Shown piece after piece: positions 16,839-28,560 of a DNA stretch of 64,000 bases. The notes under the pieces were generated by a model that made no database searches, was not told where the DNA came from, and was given only the letters and a program-made list of their open reading frames with translations. Position numbers and translations under genes: made by a program. This DNA comes from Opitutus sp. GAS368 (GTDB lineage: Bacteria > Verrucomicrobiota > Verrucomicrobiia > Opitutales > Opitutaceae): NCBI GenBank assembly GCA_945903465.1, contig CAMDOF010000007.1:35677-99676 (forward strand), read 5' to 3'. Within the stretch, counting starts at the first letter, position 1; the number at the start of each line of letters is the position of its first letter.

Positions 16839-16982
16839 GAACGCCCGCTCGGTTCCTCGCTCCCCACCCCGTCGCTTCACGGTCAGACGACCCCGACCCC
16901 GGGGACCGCCGGCGCACCGCCACCGCTCGACGCGTTTGCCCTTTTCCGCCCACCCTCCGAAACGTTACGCGCTTACATCAGT

Positions 16983-18038
16983 ATGCAAAAAGCCATTCAC
17001 GGCATCACGGTTGCCCATTTCCTGCAGACTTACCGCGAGAAATTAAAGATGGATCTCGTCACCGGCGAGGGCGGCCTTAACCGCCTCATTCTCGAGGGCA
17101 CGATCAACCGCCCGGCCCTCGCCCTCACCGGCTTCTTTAAATATTTCGCCCACAAACGCGTCCAAGTCCTCGGCGCGGCCGAGATGACTTACCTCAAAAC
17201 CCTGCCTCAACGGCAACAAATCGAGACCTTGGAAAAAATGGTGAAGCGCGGTATCCCGTGCCTCGTGCTCACGCGGAACTATCAGCCCACGCATCCGATG
17301 CTGACGGTCGCCTCGGCGCTGAATTTCCCGATCATCCGTACGCCGATGATCACGATGCATTGGATTAATCTAGCCACCCTCGCGATCGATAACGAATTCG
17401 CGCCTCACGGTACCGAGCACGCCACCACCCTCGATATCAAGGGCGTCGGCGTGATGCTCCGCGGCGACTCGGGCATCGGCAAGAGCGAGTGCGCCCTCGC
17501 TCTCATCGAGCGCGGCCACTCCCTGGTGGCCGACGATCTCACCGTCATCAAACTCGTCGACGAACGCGACCTGATCGCTTCCAGCCGGCCACTCAACCGC
17601 GGCTACATGGAGTGCCGCGGCATCGGCATCATTAATATCTCGGAGATGTTTGGGGTGAAGAGCGTCCGGTTAGAAAACCGGATCGATCTCGTCATATCTC
17701 TCAAAGAATGGACTCCAGAGGTCATCGAGGAAAGGACCGGGCTCGAGGAAAATTTCTATGAAGTCCTCGGTATGCGCGTGCCTCACATCGAGCTCTACGT
17801 CCGCCCCGGCCGCGATATCGCCCGCCTCGTGGAGGTCGCCGCGCTCACCCAGGCGTTAAAAAAGATGGGGCATCACCCCGCCCGCGATTTCAACGATCGA
17901 CTCATCGCCGCCATGCAGACGAAAGCCGCCGAAGCGCCGCTCGTTAAAATCAAACCCCTCGCGCGAAAACCTACCGTCGGCGAAGCGGCTACCCCGGGCG
18001 CCTCGTCGCCACCCATTTTCCGTTCGCCGCCATCCTGA
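16983..18038 (+). CDS. hprK: HPr kinase/phosphorylase
   Basis: 351 residues from the ATG at 16983 (MQKAIHGITVAHFLQ). The N-terminal domain is followed by the C-terminal kinase core with P-loop GDSGIGKSECALALIERGH, the DDLT segment and the HprK signature YMECRGIGIINI, then NRIDLVISL. HprK phosphorylates and dephosphorylates HPr of the PTS; in Gram-negatives it often sits beside lpt and rpoN genes and acts in regulation. An open frame runs upstream to 16716 but is Pro/Arg-rich and repeat-containing, so it is left out. The Ala/Pro-rich tail of about 35 residues beyond the kinase domain is longer than in typical 310-residue proteins. Confidence 0.92.
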   Translation: MQKAIHGITVAHFLQTYREKLKMDLVTGEGGLNRLILEGTINRPALALTGFFKYFAHKRVQVLGAAEMTYLKTLPQRQQIETLEKMVKRGIPCLVLTRNYQPTHPMLTVASALNFPIIRTPMITMHWINLATLAIDNEFAPHGTEHATTLDIKGVGVMLRGDSGIGKSECALALIERGHSLVADDLTVIKLVDERDLIASSRPLNRGYMECRGIGIINISEMFGVKSVRLENRIDLVISLKEWTPEVIEERTGLEENFYEVLGMRVPHIELYVRPGRDIARLVEVAALTQALKKMGHHPARDFNDRLIAAMQTKAAEAPLVKIKPLARKPTVGEAATPGASSPPIFRSPPS

Positions 18039-18058
18039 TCATCCCTAAGCTCTCCCGA

Positions 18059-18808
<750 letters not shown>

Positions 18809-19264
18809 CACGTGCGCGGAGCGTTCACGGAGCGGGCGCGGAGCGGGCGCGGCGAGAGCCTCGCGATGAGCGTTTGCCGGCTGGCGCCAACGCCCCGCCG
18901 CCGTCGCGCAATTTTTCGCTCTCGCTGGCACGGACCACCGCTAAAGTGCCGTCGATAGATGGCACGTCACGAGTCGATTAAAATGGGGTGGTCCCTCGGC
19001 TCAACCGGACCGGCCAATGATCTGGGCGCACCCTTGGCACGGTTCCGATTCCTCGAGCCAGCTCATTCGCAATCGGGGAGGGCCCCGGACCACGGCGGCG
19101 CCCGCGGTTCCGGCCACGCCCAGCCGCACCCACGTCGATACGTTGGCTGAACTTTCCGGTAAACCCACCGAGCCACGCCCGACTAACTCACGGTCCATCC
19201 AAAAACTCGCCAAGCCACCCTTCCGCCCATACGCCTTTGCGCGTTCCCTTATTTCACCATTTTT
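18809..19264. other. Intergenic, short GC repeats only
   Basis: A 456-bp gap. At 18829-18850 GGAGCGGGCGC is repeated twice in tandem. No RNA, terminator or promoter was recognised. A candidate AT-rich stretch lies just before the next start (CCCTTATTTCACCATTTTT). Confidence 0.4.
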
Positions 19265-19996
19265 ATGTCACGCTACCTCCTCGCCCTGTTCTGCCTCATC
19301 ACTGCTCTGGCCAACGGCGCCAACCTCCCGCCGGTGCGCGCCCTGCTCATCACTGGCGGCTGCTGCCACGACTACGAATTCCAAGCCAAGGCCTTTGCCG
19401 AGGGTGCTAAGAAATTCGGCGAGATTACCTGGACCATCATTAACGAGGGCGGCAAATCAAAGGACGCCAAGTTCCCCCTTTACGACAACCCCGCCTGGGC
19501 TCTGCCCTACGATGTGATCGTCCACAACGAGTGCTTCGCCGACCTCAAGGACATTGCTTACGTGCGCAAAATCACCGCCGCCCACCGCGCGGGTAAACCC
19601 GCCGTCGTCATCCACTGCGCCATGCATACCTATCGCACGCTCGCGGAAGACGATTGGCGTGAATTCCTCGGCGTCACCAGCCGACGTCATGATCACCAAA
19701 GTCAGTACACGGTTAAAAACATCGCCAGCGGTCACCCCGCGTTACGCGATTTCCCCGCCGTGTGGACTTCCCCGATGGACGAACTTTATGTCATCGAGAA
19801 ACTCTGGCCCAAAGCGCGCGCCCTCGCGACGGCTAAGAGCGACGCCGATGGCAACACTTACCCCGTGGTTTGGGAGAACGATTACCACGGGACCCGTGTT
19901 TTCGGGACGACCTTCGGCCACGGGAACGCCACGTGGCACGACCCCGCTTTTATCGCCGTGGTCTCGCGTGGCTTGCTCTGGGCCGCCGGTCGCTAA
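19265..19996 (+). CDS. ThuA-like domain protein, exported
   Basis: 243 residues with a signal peptide (SRYLLALFCLITALANGA). The glutamine-amidotransferase-like ThuA fold is indicated by VRALLITGGCCHDYEFQ, AWALPYDVIVHNECF, AGKPAVVIHCAMHTYR and VFGTTFGHGNATWHDPAFIAVVSRGLLWAAGR at the end. ThuA-like proteins are common beside Gfo/Idh and PSCyt genes in Verrucomicrobia and are presumed to act on sugars or their derivatives in the periplasm; no firm biochemical activity is established. It stands alone, convergent with the cyclase gene 16 bp downstream. Confidence 0.85.
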   Translation: MSRYLLALFCLITALANGANLPPVRALLITGGCCHDYEFQAKAFAEGAKKFGEITWTIINEGGKSKDAKFPLYDNPAWALPYDVIVHNECFADLKDIAYVRKITAAHRAGKPAVVIHCAMHTYRTLAEDDWREFLGVTSRRHDHQSQYTVKNIASGHPALRDFPAVWTSPMDELYVIEKLWPKARALATAKSDADGNTYPVVWENDYHGTRVFGTTFGHGNATWHDPAFIAVVSRGLLWAAGR

Positions 19997-20012
19997 ATCG
20001 CGCTGATCGGTT

Positions 20013-22214
20013 TCACTTTTCCTTCATCACGTAGACGCCCGCCCAGTCGGCGGGAGGCGGCTCGGCTAAATATTTCCGAGTAATCCCGAGGTAGACGAGC
20101 GAAGGATTAGCCGGCGCGCCGGGCGTCTTGCCCGGTTGGTTGGTCTCATACTGGAGACTTCGCTCAAATCCGTTGAGCGCGCCGGACCAATCCCGGGCAT
20201 AGTATTTCTGCAGCGCGTCCTCAAAGAGGCGTACACATTCCCGAGTATCAGCCGTCGCCCACTCTTTTAAACCGGCGATTTCGTAAATGGGCACGGGCCG
20301 CGACCTCCCCATCACCACGATCCGACCCAGCGAACGAAAAATTACGCGGTCGCCACCGTGCTCCTCGCAGGCCTGCTTCGTCGCGTCAGTACACATTGAA
20401 TACACTCCCCAAGCCTTGGCACCCGATTCCATTCGCGCCGCCAGATTAACATTATCACCCATCATCGTATAATTAAAACGCGTGCGACTGCCCATGTTCC
20501 CGATGACGCATGGACCCGAGTTCAGCCCAATCCGCGACTGCATCTTCCCCACAATATCTGGCCACTTATCCCCCTCGGCCTGCCACTTCACCCTCAACTC
20601 GCCCAACGCACGCTGCACCCGCTGCGCGACTAGGCACGCTCGATAAGCATGATCCTTTAGCGGTAGCGGCGCGCCGAAAATAGCCACCACGGCGTCGCCG
20701 ATGTATTTATCGAGAGTACCGCCCTCGGACTGCACAATATCCGTACACACCGTCAGATATTCATTCATCAATTCCACCAAGCGCGCGGCCGGCAAGAGTT
20801 CGGAGAACGCCGAGAATCCTTGGATATCACTAAAATAGGCCGTGACGTTCTCCTCGTGACCGCCCAACTGCGGTTTCTGTCCCGAGTCCACCATCCGCTT
20901 AACCAGTTCTGGCGAAACATACGCGCCAAACATCGCTTTGATCTCAGCCTTGGCGCGTTGAGCCGCCAACAGCCGACTACCAATGGAAAAAACTTGAATG
21001 AGGCCAAATCCTAACAGGGGCCAAACCAGGGGCAGCCAAAAATTCGACAACCAGGCCAGCGTTCCCGCCGCCACGTAGAGCACCGGGACCGCGCCCGCAA
21101 AGATCCACTCTTCGCGCAAGCTCCGGCGCGAAAATAGCCAGAGCGCCGCGATGCTCACCGAGACGCCGCCCAACCACACCCATATCGCCGGCACCACCCG
21201 TACAAAATCTCCACGAAGTATATTATCGATTACATTGGCGTGCACCAGCACCAGCGGACTGCTGCCCGAAAAAGGGGTGAACCCACTATCGGTCAAACCA
21301 GACGCGGCCAGGCCCACCAGCAGCACCTTCCCTTTGACGTCAGGCAGACCGGCCACCCGCTCACGCCGGACGTACGTCCGCGCTAACCCGCTCGAGAACG
21401 AAGAAAACCCAAGAAAGGTGGGCGCCTGCGGCACGCCATAGCGATAGTTTACCAAATAATGGCCCTCCGCATCGATCGGGATTCGCCGGTCCCCATCTGG
21501 CGCGGGAATATAAATACCGTCCCCAAGACGCACCCGCACCCGCTCGCCCGGCACTTTCCAATGTCGCAGCACCGTCTGCAGCGAGAGACTAAAAAAGAAC
21601 CGCTCGCCGCCGCGCACAATCAGAGGCACCCGTCGACGCGCTCCATCCTCATCCGGTGGCGCGTCCACCGCCCCATAATACGCCGCTTCCTGCAGATCCG
21701 GAATGGGCGGCAACCACGCCTTCTCGCCCAGTAATTTACTCACGTCCCCTTCTATCAGACCCACCGGGCTCGTCAGCGGCTGCAGCACCTCCACGCCAGG
21801 GGTCTCATTCGTCATCCCGCCAAAAACGACGTCCGTCCCCGCCTTCATCGAAGCCACTGCCCCGGCCAACAACCGTTCGTCGTTCAATGGCTCAATCTTA
21901 TCTGGTTCGAGAAATAAAATATCCCACGCAATGACGGATGCCCTCGCTTGAGCGACGAGCGCGATCAGTTCACCATGCACCGCCCGCTTCCACGGCCAAC
22001 GCCCCCCTTTTTCGATGCTTTCATCGTCAATCCCCACCACCACCGTTTCAGGAACGTAGTCAGGTTGCAGACTTGCCCGCCATCTGGTCCGCAGGTCGAG
22101 CGTCACATACTCGAGGTGCCGCATAAACTTGGATTCAGAAAAAAACCACGCTAGCCCAAACGCTACAATCACCGGAGCGGAGAACTGCCGAAGGAACGTG
22201 GACCCATGCTTCAT
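20013..22214 (-). CDS. CHASE2-domain adenylate cyclase
   Basis: 733 residues. An N-terminal membrane segment is followed by a CHASE2 sensor (LDLRTRWRASLQPDYVPETVVVGIDDESIEKGGRWPW with AWDILFLEPD), three membrane helices at about 340-430, and a class III cyclase domain. Catalytic metal aspartates are in YFSDIQGFSAFSELLP and KYIGDAVVAIFGAP. The Lys before IGDA and the Asp in MMGDNVNLAARME match adenine specificity, and Asn and Arg of the transition-state site are present. A C-terminal region with a TPR-like stretch (LFEDALQKYYARDWSGAL) follows. It would make cAMP in response to an extracytoplasmic signal; the ligand is unknown. Confidence 0.88.
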   Translation of the reverse strand: MKHGSTFLRQFSAPVIVAFGLAWFFSESKFMRHLEYVTLDLRTRWRASLQPDYVPETVVVGIDDESIEKGGRWPWKRAVHGELIALVAQARASVIAWDILFLEPDKIEPLNDERLLAGAVASMKAGTDVVFGGMTNETPGVEVLQPLTSPVGLIEGDVSKLLGEKAWLPPIPDLQEAAYYGAVDAPPDEDGARRRVPLIVRGGERFFFSLSLQTVLRHWKVPGERVRVRLGDGIYIPAPDGDRRIPIDAEGHYLVNYRYGVPQAPTFLGFSSFSSGLARTYVRRERVAGLPDVKGKVLLVGLAASGLTDSGFTPFSGSSPLVLVHANVIDNILRGDFVRVVPAIWVWLGGVSVSIAALWLFSRRSLREEWIFAGAVPVLYVAAGTLAWLSNFWLPLVWPLLGFGLIQVFSIGSRLLAAQRAKAEIKAMFGAYVSPELVKRMVDSGQKPQLGGHEENVTAYFSDIQGFSAFSELLPAARLVELMNEYLTVCTDIVQSEGGTLDKYIGDAVVAIFGAPLPLKDHAYRACLVAQRVQRALGELRVKWQAEGDKWPDIVGKMQSRIGLNSGPCVIGNMGSRTRFNYTMMGDNVNLAARMESGAKAWGVYSMCTDATKQACEEHGGDRVIFRSLGRIVVMGRSRPVPIYEIAGLKEWATADTRECVRLFEDALQKYYARDWSGALNGFERSLQYETNQPGKTPGAPANPSLVYLGITRKYLAEPPPADWAGVYVMKEK

Positions 22215-22378
22215 ACAGAACCGAGATTGCCCGGCGCTCGCCCATCACCAAGGAGATTCTTAAGTGGTCGCCCACGGACGCCTCGCGACGCCATCTACGC
22301 GATTTTAAGAAGGGCACGCTTGCGGCGCGGTCGGTTTTACGCCCCCATTTCCGCACTAACCAAACGATCCGCCTCATT

Positions 22379-23395
22379 ATGAGGGACTACTTTCTTCGTC
22401 GATTTCTGCTCATACCGCCCACCCTTCTGGGCATCACTCTGATTGTTTTTCTCATCACGCGAGTAGTCCCCGGTGGGCCGATTGAGCGCGCCCTCATGGA
22501 GGCGCGGATGGGGGACACGGGCGCGGCCCAGACGAACCAGATCGGGAGCGGCGCGATTTCCGAAGAGCAGATGGCTCAGCTCAAAGCATACTACGGTTTC
22601 GATAAACCGCCCTTGCAGGCCTACCTCGTCTGGCTCGGCAAAGTCGTTCGCGGCGATCTCGGCACGTCCTATCGGTTTAACGAACCCGTTCTCCGCATCA
22701 TCGTGGAACGTCTCCCCATCTCCCTGATGTACGGCCTGATCACGACCTTCCTCGTCTACGGCGTCTGTATTCCTCTCGGCATCGTCAAGGCGGTCAAACA
22801 TCGCTCTTGGTTCGATAACCTCACCTCCGCCGTCGTCTTTACCGGCTACGCCATTCCCGGCTACGCCCTCGGTGCCCTGCTCGTGGTTTATCTTTCTGCC
22901 AGGCTCGGCTGGTTTCCCATGGGCGGTTTCAATAGCCGGGACTTTGCCGACCTCAGTTTCTTCGGAAAAATCGCCGACCTCGGGCACCACGCCGTGCTCC
23001 CGCTCATCTGCTATACCGTGGGCAGTTTCGCCTTCGTCACCCTGCTGATGAAAAACCACCTGATGGATCACCTCGCCGCTGATTTCGTCCGTACCGCCAT
23101 GGCCAAGGGGGTCACTTTCCGCCAAGCCGTCCTCCGGCACGCTCTTCGCAATTCGATCATCCCCATCGCCACCCATCTCGGCCAACACCTCAGCGTGCTC
23201 GTCACGGGTTCCTTTCTCATCGAGTTCATCTTCGATATCAATGGCATGGGCTTGCTCGGCTACACCTCGGTCGTGGATCGTGATTATCCCACGGTGATGG
23301 GGGTGCTGATGATTTCCTCCGTGCTGATTCTTCTGGGCAATATCCTTTCCGATGTCCTCGTCGCCCTGATCGATCCACGGATCCGCTTCAAATAA
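22379..23395 (+). CDS. yejB: Peptide ABC transporter permease, YejB-like
   Basis: 338 residues, BPD_transp_1 permease with about six helices. The N-terminus MRDYFLRRFLLIPPTLLGI and VPGGPIERAL are typical of YejB. The EAA-type loop is in TAMAKGVTFRQAVLRHALRNSIIPI, and the protein ends DVLVALIDPRIRFK. It forms the inner-membrane channel for a di-/oligopeptide-type importer (YejABEF takes up microcin C and peptides in enterobacteria). The next permease begins 10 bp downstream. Confidence 0.9.
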   Translation: MRDYFLRRFLLIPPTLLGITLIVFLITRVVPGGPIERALMEARMGDTGAAQTNQIGSGAISEEQMAQLKAYYGFDKPPLQAYLVWLGKVVRGDLGTSYRFNEPVLRIIVERLPISLMYGLITTFLVYGVCIPLGIVKAVKHRSWFDNLTSAVVFTGYAIPGYALGALLVVYLSARLGWFPMGGFNSRDFADLSFFGKIADLGHHAVLPLICYTVGSFAFVTLLMKNHLMDHLAADFVRTAMAKGVTFRQAVLRHALRNSIIPIATHLGQHLSVLVTGSFLIEFIFDINGMGLLGYTSVVDRDYPTVMGVLMISSVLILLGNILSDVLVALIDPRIRFK

Positions 23396-23405
23396 TTACG
23401 CTCTC

Positions 23406-24485
23406 ATGTCTCGGCGTTTCCCCTTTTTCCGCATTGACCCGCTCACGCGCAAGAAGCTGCAGCGCTTCCGCTCGATTCGCCGGGGGTATTTCTCTTTTTT
23501 AATCCTCGGAATCGCGATCATCCTCTCGCTCGCCGCCGAGTTGCTCGTGAACGGCCGCGCGCTCGTCGTGCGCTACGAAGGCCGCTGGTATTTCCCGACC
23601 TATGGGCGCATCCATACGGGCAAAGAATTCGGGTGGGATTACGCGTATGAGGTCAACTACCGAGACCTCCGCTCGCGTTTCGCCAGCGCCCCCGCCAGCG
23701 GCAACTGGGTGCTCCTGCCGCCCGTCCCCTACAATCCTTTGGAAAACTGCTACAGCGGGGAGACCTTCCGCCCCCGCCCACCAGACTGGCGGACCAAGCA
23801 CTACCTCGGTACCGACCAAATCAACCGGGACATTCTCTCACGTCTCGCCTACGGCTTCCGCAACGCCCTCATTTTTGCGGCGGCCTTTATCGTGCTGACC
23901 TACGCCGTCGGGATCACTCTCGGCTGCTTGATGGGCTACTTTGGCGGCTGGTTCGATCTTCTCGTGCAACGGTTGATCGAGATCTGGTCGAATATCCCTT
24001 TTCTCTTCGTCGTCATCATCATCGCGTCCATCGTCCCCGCCGGTATCGGCATGAATCTCGGGGTGCTCCTCTTCATCGTCGTGCTCTTTTCTTGGACTGG
24101 CATGACTTACTATATGCGCTCGGCGACCTATCGCGAAAAGACCCGCGACTACGTGCACGCCGCCCAAGTGCTTGGCGCCAGCACCCCGCGGATCATCTTC
24201 CGGCATATCCTGCCCAACGTCCTCTCCACGCTGGTGACCTTCATCCCATTTACGATCGCCAGCTCGATCAGCGCCCTCACCGCCTTGGACTTCCTCGGAT
24301 TCGGTTTGCCGCCGCCCACTCCCAGCTGGGGCGAACTCCTCCGTCAGGGCACTTCGAACCTCCAAGCCCCTTGGATCGTCGCTTCCGCCTTCTCCGCCCT
24401 CGTGCTCGTGCTGGTGCTCGTCACGTTTATCGGCGAGGCTATTCGCGAGGCGTTTGATCCCAAAAAATTCACCACTTACCAGTAA
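23406..24485 (+). CDS. yejE: Peptide ABC transporter permease, YejE-like
   Basis: 359 residues. The N-terminus (LQRFRSIRRGYFSFLILGIAIILS) precedes a large periplasmic insert of about 100 residues (VVRYEGRWYFPTYGRIHTGKEFG...), characteristic of YejE. The permease core follows, with the EAA-type loop YVHAAQVLGASTPRIIFRHILPNVL and the C-terminal FIGEAIREAFDPKKF. It pairs with YejB. The solute-binding gene begins 7 bp after its stop. Confidence 0.9.
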   Translation: MSRRFPFFRIDPLTRKKLQRFRSIRRGYFSFLILGIAIILSLAAELLVNGRALVVRYEGRWYFPTYGRIHTGKEFGWDYAYEVNYRDLRSRFASAPASGNWVLLPPVPYNPLENCYSGETFRPRPPDWRTKHYLGTDQINRDILSRLAYGFRNALIFAAAFIVLTYAVGITLGCLMGYFGGWFDLLVQRLIEIWSNIPFLFVVIIIASIVPAGIGMNLGVLLFIVVLFSWTGMTYYMRSATYREKTRDYVHAAQVLGASTPRIIFRHILPNVLSTLVTFIPFTIASSISALTALDFLGFGLPPPTPSWGELLRQGTSNLQAPWIVASAFSALVLVLVLVTFIGEAIREAFDPKKFTTYQ

Positions 24486-24492
24486 CCACGCC

Positions 24493-26505
24493 ATGGCTTC
24501 CTCGTTTTTATCGCGCCGCCTCGCCTCTCTCACCGGGCTCTGGCTCCTCCTCATCGTCACCGGTTGCGGTGAAAAAGGCTCGCCACCACCCACGACCACC
24601 GCCAAGGCCGCGGCCGCTCCCATGGAGGCGGATCTCGCTCGCACCATTAAGGACCAACCCGGCTTTTACGTCTTCAAAACCGCCGCCGAGCTTCCCGCTG
24701 AGCTGAAGTGGGAGAACGGCGCCGAGCTTCCCGAATTTGCCGACCTCAACGCCAAAAAAGGCGGAACGTTCCACGCCACCATCCCCGATTTTCCACGCAC
24801 CCTCCGCACGATCGGGCCCGATGCCAACGGCGGGATCCGCCCCTACCTCCTCGATTACGTCGAGCCCGCGTTCATCTCACCTCATCCCAACATTCCCGGA
24901 GCCGGTTTCCCCGGTTTGCTCACCGCTTGGGCGGTCGGCGCCGACGGACGCACCATCTACTACCGCCTCGACCCCAAAGCCCGCTGGTCCGACGGCCGCC
25001 CCCTCACGACCGCCGATGTTATTTTCACGCTGTACTTCATGCGGAGCCCTCACCTCCACGAACCGTGGTACAACGATTTCTACACCAAAAACTATACCCA
25101 GCTGATCGTTTACGACTCGCTGACGTTCGCGACGGTGCATCCCGATAAGAAGCCCGACCTCGCCATCCGCTTTGGCAATTTCACGCCGTATCCACGGCAC
25201 GCCTACCAAGACTTCGGGGCAGATTGGCTCGAAAAATTTCAGTGGCGCCAAACCCCCAAGCTCGGGCCTTATCAGCTTTTCGACAAAGATGTGGACAAGG
25301 GCCGCGCCGTCACCCTCACCCGCGTCAAGGATTGGTGGGCGATTGACAAGCGTTTCTTCCGCGGCCGCTTCAATCCCGATCGCTACCAACTCGAGGTCAT
25401 CCGCGATCCGGACAAGGCCGTCGAATCATTTGCCCGCGGCGACCTCGATATGTTTCCCTTGGGTCTCCCTAAATATTGGTACGAGACCCTGCCCGCCACG
25501 CACCCCGAGGTCGCCGCCGGCCGCTTGCTGCGTTTCAAATTTTACAACCAGACCCCGCGGCCTGACTGGGGTCTTTGGATTAACCGTGCCAAACCCTACC
25601 TCGATAATCGAGACGTGCGCGTCGGTATCCAGCACGCCAGTAACATTGCCCTCGTCTGCTCGCAATTTTTCCGCGGTGACGCCGACCAAATGCAAACTCG
25701 CTCCGACGGCTACGGTTGGCGCATGCACCCCACCCTCGCGGCCCGTCCTTTCGATCCGCAACGCGCCCGCGAATATTTCGCCAAGGCGGGCTTCACGACT
25801 CAGGGCCCCGACGGCGTCCTCACCCATTCCAGCGGCCAACGCCTCTCCTTCACGATCACCACCGCGGGCCAAGCGCAGCGCGATGTTCTGCAAATCTTGA
25901 AAGAAGAAGCCCTCAAGGCCGGCCTTGAATTTAAGCTCGAAGTGCTCGATGCCACCACCGGCTGGAAAAAGATGCAGGAGAAAAACCACGACATCGCGCT
26001 CGCCGCCCTTTCCCGCTCCGTCGAGCTCTACCCGCGGTACTGGGAGACTTACCACGGCAGCAACGCCTACACGGACGCCTATCGCCAGGACGGCAAGACC
26101 GTGACGATCGCCACCGGCGCCACGGCGAACACCCAGCCCCAGAAGCCCGCCGTCCAAACCAACAATATGACGATGACGTTCATCCCCGAACTCGATCGTC
26201 TCATCGAGGCCTACGAAAAAGCGGAGGCGCTGGAGCAGATCAAGGCGCTCGCGGCCCAAATCGAGCAGATCATTCACGATGATGCCGCTTGGGTGAACGG
26301 CTGGGCGCGTCCGTTCCTTCGCGGCGGTTATTGGCGCTATGTCAAATGGCCAGCCGGCTTCAACGTCTCGCAAAGCCGCGATATGGATGAATTTTTCGTG
26401 CACTGGATCGACCTCGATGAAAAAAAATCACTCGACACCGCCCGCCGCGCCGGCACGACCTTCCCGAACGCCTTGCAAGTCTTCGATCAGTATAAAACGA
26501 ACTGA
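24493..26505 (+). CDS. yejA: YejA-like solute-binding lipoprotein (family 5), copy 1
   Basis: 670 residues. Signal peptide II with lipobox LIVTGC (Cys25) predicts a lipid-anchored periplasmic protein. SBP_bac_5 features include [42 protein letters not shown] and the C-terminal [19 protein letters not shown]. The ATG at 24493 is chosen as the one that gives a proper signal sequence; an in-frame start at 24454 overlaps yejE. It binds the imported peptide or other solute and delivers it to YejBE. A second, clearly related copy lies at 28719. Confidence 0.9.
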   Translation: MASSFLSRRLASLTGLWLLLIVTGCGEKGSPPPTTTAKAAAAPMEADLARTIKDQPGFYVFKTAAELPAELKWENGAELPEFADLNAKKGGTFHATIPDFPRTLRTIGPDANGGIRPYLLDYVEPAFISPHPNIPGAGFPGLLTAWAVGADGRTIYYRLDPKARWSDGRPLTTADVIFTLYFMRSPHLHEPWYNDFYTKNYTQLIVYDSLTFATVHPDKKPDLAIRFGNFTPYPRHAYQDFGADWLEKFQWRQTPKLGPYQLFDKDVDKGRAVTLTRVKDWWAIDKRFFRGRFNPDRYQLEVIRDPDKAVESFARGDLDMFPLGLPKYWYETLPATHPEVAAGRLLRFKFYNQTPRPDWGLWINRAKPYLDNRDVRVGIQHASNIALVCSQFFRGDADQMQTRSDGYGWRMHPTLAARPFDPQRAREYFAKAGFTTQGPDGVLTHSSGQRLSFTITTAGQAQRDVLQILKEEALKAGLEFKLEVLDATTGWKKMQEKNHDIALAALSRSVELYPRYWETYHGSNAYTDAYRQDGKTVTIATGATANTQPQKPAVQTNNMTMTFIPELDRLIEAYEKAEALEQIKALAAQIEQIIHDDAAWVNGWARPFLRGGYWRYVKWPAGFNVSQSRDMDEFFVHWIDLDEKKSLDTARRAGTTFPNALQVFDQYKTN

Positions 26506-26507
26506 CC

Positions 26508-27524
26508 TTGCCCGTGCCCCCCGTTGCATCCCCTTCCGCCCCGCCCGACACGATTCTGGAAGTCCAGAATCTCGTCACGACGTTCGAGACCGATGCCGGC
26601 CGGCTCACGGCCGTTGACGGCGTCAGCTTCTCGGTCCGCCGTGGCCGCACTCTCGGAATCGTCGGCGAGTCGGGCTGTGGCAAAAGCGTCACCGCGCTTT
26701 CCATCATGCGACTCCTCCCGCAACCGATGGGGCGGATTGCTGGCGGCCGCATTTTATTCGAAGGGCGCGATTTGGCCGCGTTATCGCCCGATGAGATGCA
26801 CAAAATCCGGGGTGGCCGCATCGGCATGATCTTTCAAGAACCGATGACCGCGCTCAATCCGGTGCACACCATCGGGCAGCAACTGAGCGAAGTTTTCCTG
26901 ATTCATCGCACGAAGAGCAGAGCCGAGGCCTGGCTGCGCAGCACGGAGATGTTACACAAAGTCGGGATTCCCGCACCCGAGGTGCGCATGGGCGAGTACC
27001 CCCACCAGCTCTCCGGCGGGATGCGCCAGCGCGTGGTCATCGCGATGGCCTTGGCCTGCGAGCCGGCCGTCGTCATCGCCGACGAACCGACCACCGCGCT
27101 CGACGTCACGATCCAGGCCCAGATTCTCGAACTGATGCAAAGCCTCCAGCGTGCGATGGGCCTGGCGATCGTCCTGATCACGCATGATCTCGGCGTCATT
27201 GCCGAAACGTGTAATGATGTCGTCGTGATGTACGCTGGACGCGTCGCCGAGGCCGGCTCCGTCACGGATATCTTCGATCAGCCTTCCCACCCGTACACCC
27301 GCGGGCTCCTCGATTCGATCCCGCGCCTTGAGCATCCGCGCAAGACCCGGCTCAACGTGATTGAAGGCATGGTCCCAAGCCTGCGCGACTTGCCGGTGGG
27401 CTGCCGCTTTCAAAACCGCTGCCCGTACCGCATCGACCGTTGCGCCACCGGCCCGGCTCTCGAGGTCGTCGCCGCCGGCCATGAGGTCGCCTGCCATCGT
27501 TGGCGCGAACTCCCCACCCGCTAA
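26508..27524 (+). CDS. Oligopeptide-type ABC ATPase, OppD/YejF N-half-like
   Basis: About 338 residues. Walker [21 protein letters not shown]-loop [17 protein letters not shown], signature [15 protein letters not shown], Walker [15 protein letters not shown] and [13 protein letters not shown] are present, followed by the C-terminal oligopeptide domain with the Cys motif [14 protein letters not shown]. No ATG precedes the domain. TTG at 26508, 2 bp after the SBP stop, is used; GTG at 26514 is an alternative. In enterobacteria YejF fuses two such ATPases; here they are separate genes. Confidence 0.9.
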   Translation: MPVPPVASPSAPPDTILEVQNLVTTFETDAGRLTAVDGVSFSVRRGRTLGIVGESGCGKSVTALSIMRLLPQPMGRIAGGRILFEGRDLAALSPDEMHKIRGGRIGMIFQEPMTALNPVHTIGQQLSEVFLIHRTKSRAEAWLRSTEMLHKVGIPAPEVRMGEYPHQLSGGMRQRVVIAMALACEPAVVIADEPTTALDVTIQAQILELMQSLQRAMGLAIVLITHDLGVIAETCNDVVVMYAGRVAEAGSVTDIFDQPSHPYTRGLLDSIPRLEHPRKTRLNVIEGMVPSLRDLPVGCRFQNRCPYRIDRCATGPALEVVAAGHEVACHRWRELPTR

Positions 27525-27529
27525 TCAAC

Positions 27530-28519
27530 GTGGACACTCCCACCGCCGCTCCGCTCCTCGAACTCGACAACGTCCGCATGCATTTCCCCGTGCGCGAGGG
27601 CGTCTTCCTCCGCTCCAGCCGGGCCTGCAAGGCCGTCGACGGCGTTTCCCTCACGCTTCGGGCCGGCGAGACCCTTGGGCTCGTCGGCGAATCCGGCTGC
27701 GGCAAGTCCACCCTCGGCAAGTGCATCGTTCGACTCCACCAGCCCACCAGCGGCAAAATTATCTTCGAGGGCAAGGATCTCGCCACGCTCACCTCTCGAG
27801 CCCTCAAACCCCACCGGCGCCAGCTGCAGATGGTCTTTCAAGACCCGGTCGAATCCCTCAACTCACGCCATACCGTCGGCGAGATTCTCAGCGAACCTTT
27901 CGAGATTCACGCCGTCGGCGACGCCACCAGCCGTCGCGCGAGTGTGCTCGCACTCCTCCAAAAAGTCGGCCTGCCCGCCAACGCGGCGGAACGTTATCCC
28001 TTTGAATTTTCAGGCGGCCAGCGGCAACGAATCGGCATCGCCCGCGCCCTCGCGCTCAACCCGAACCTGCTGGTCTGCGACGAACCGGTCTCCGCCCTCG
28101 ACGTCTCGATCCAGAGCCAAATCTTGAACTTGCTCCTCGACCTGCAGCGCGAGCTCGGCCTCACCTATCTCTTCATCGCCCACAATCTAGCCGTCGTCAA
28201 ACACGTCTCCGATCGTATCGCGATCATGTACCTCGGGCGCATCGTCGAACTCGCCTCCGCGGATGCGATCTACCAATCCCCTCTCCACCCTTATACCCGC
28301 GCCCTGCTCTCGGCCATTCCCCGACCCACCCCGCACGGCCGGCCAGAGCGCATCGTGCTGCAGGGCGACGTGCCCTCACCGATCAATCCACCCACGGGCT
28401 GCGCCTTTCACCCCCGCTGCCCACACGCCACCGACCGCTGCCGCCTTGAGGCCCCCTCTCTCCGCCCGGCCCCGCACCTGCCAGGTCACACTGTAGCCTG
28501 TCATTACGATCTGCCCTGA
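27530..28519 (+). CDS. Oligopeptide-type ABC ATPase, OppF/YejF C-half-like
   Basis: 329 residues. Walker [22 protein letters not shown]-loop [17 protein letters not shown], signature [17 protein letters not shown], Walker [15 protein letters not shown] and [14 protein letters not shown] are all present. The C-terminal oligopeptide domain carries [14 protein letters not shown]. Start GTG at 27530 lies 5 bp after the preceding stop and directly before the beta strand LLELDNV; a TTG at 27500 would overlap the upstream gene. It completes the importer as the second ATPase. Confidence 0.9.
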   Translation: MDTPTAAPLLELDNVRMHFPVREGVFLRSSRACKAVDGVSLTLRAGETLGLVGESGCGKSTLGKCIVRLHQPTSGKIIFEGKDLATLTSRALKPHRRQLQMVFQDPVESLNSRHTVGEILSEPFEIHAVGDATSRRASVLALLQKVGLPANAAERYPFEFSGGQRQRIGIARALALNPNLLVCDEPVSALDVSIQSQILNLLLDLQRELGLTYLFIAHNLAVVKHVSDRIAIMYLGRIVELASADAIYQSPLHPYTRALLSAIPRPTPHGRPERIVLQGDVPSPINPPTGCAFHPRCPHATDRCRLEAPSLRPAPHLPGHTVACHYDLP

Positions 28520-28560
28520 GCGCCGCCCCGCCCGCGCCCCCCCCACCGCCCCAGCGCTCG

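Noticed and set aside
16716..16982. N-terminal extension of HprK
   Set aside because: Pro/Arg-rich and containing the 23-bp direct repeat; the conserved domain starts at ATG 16983.
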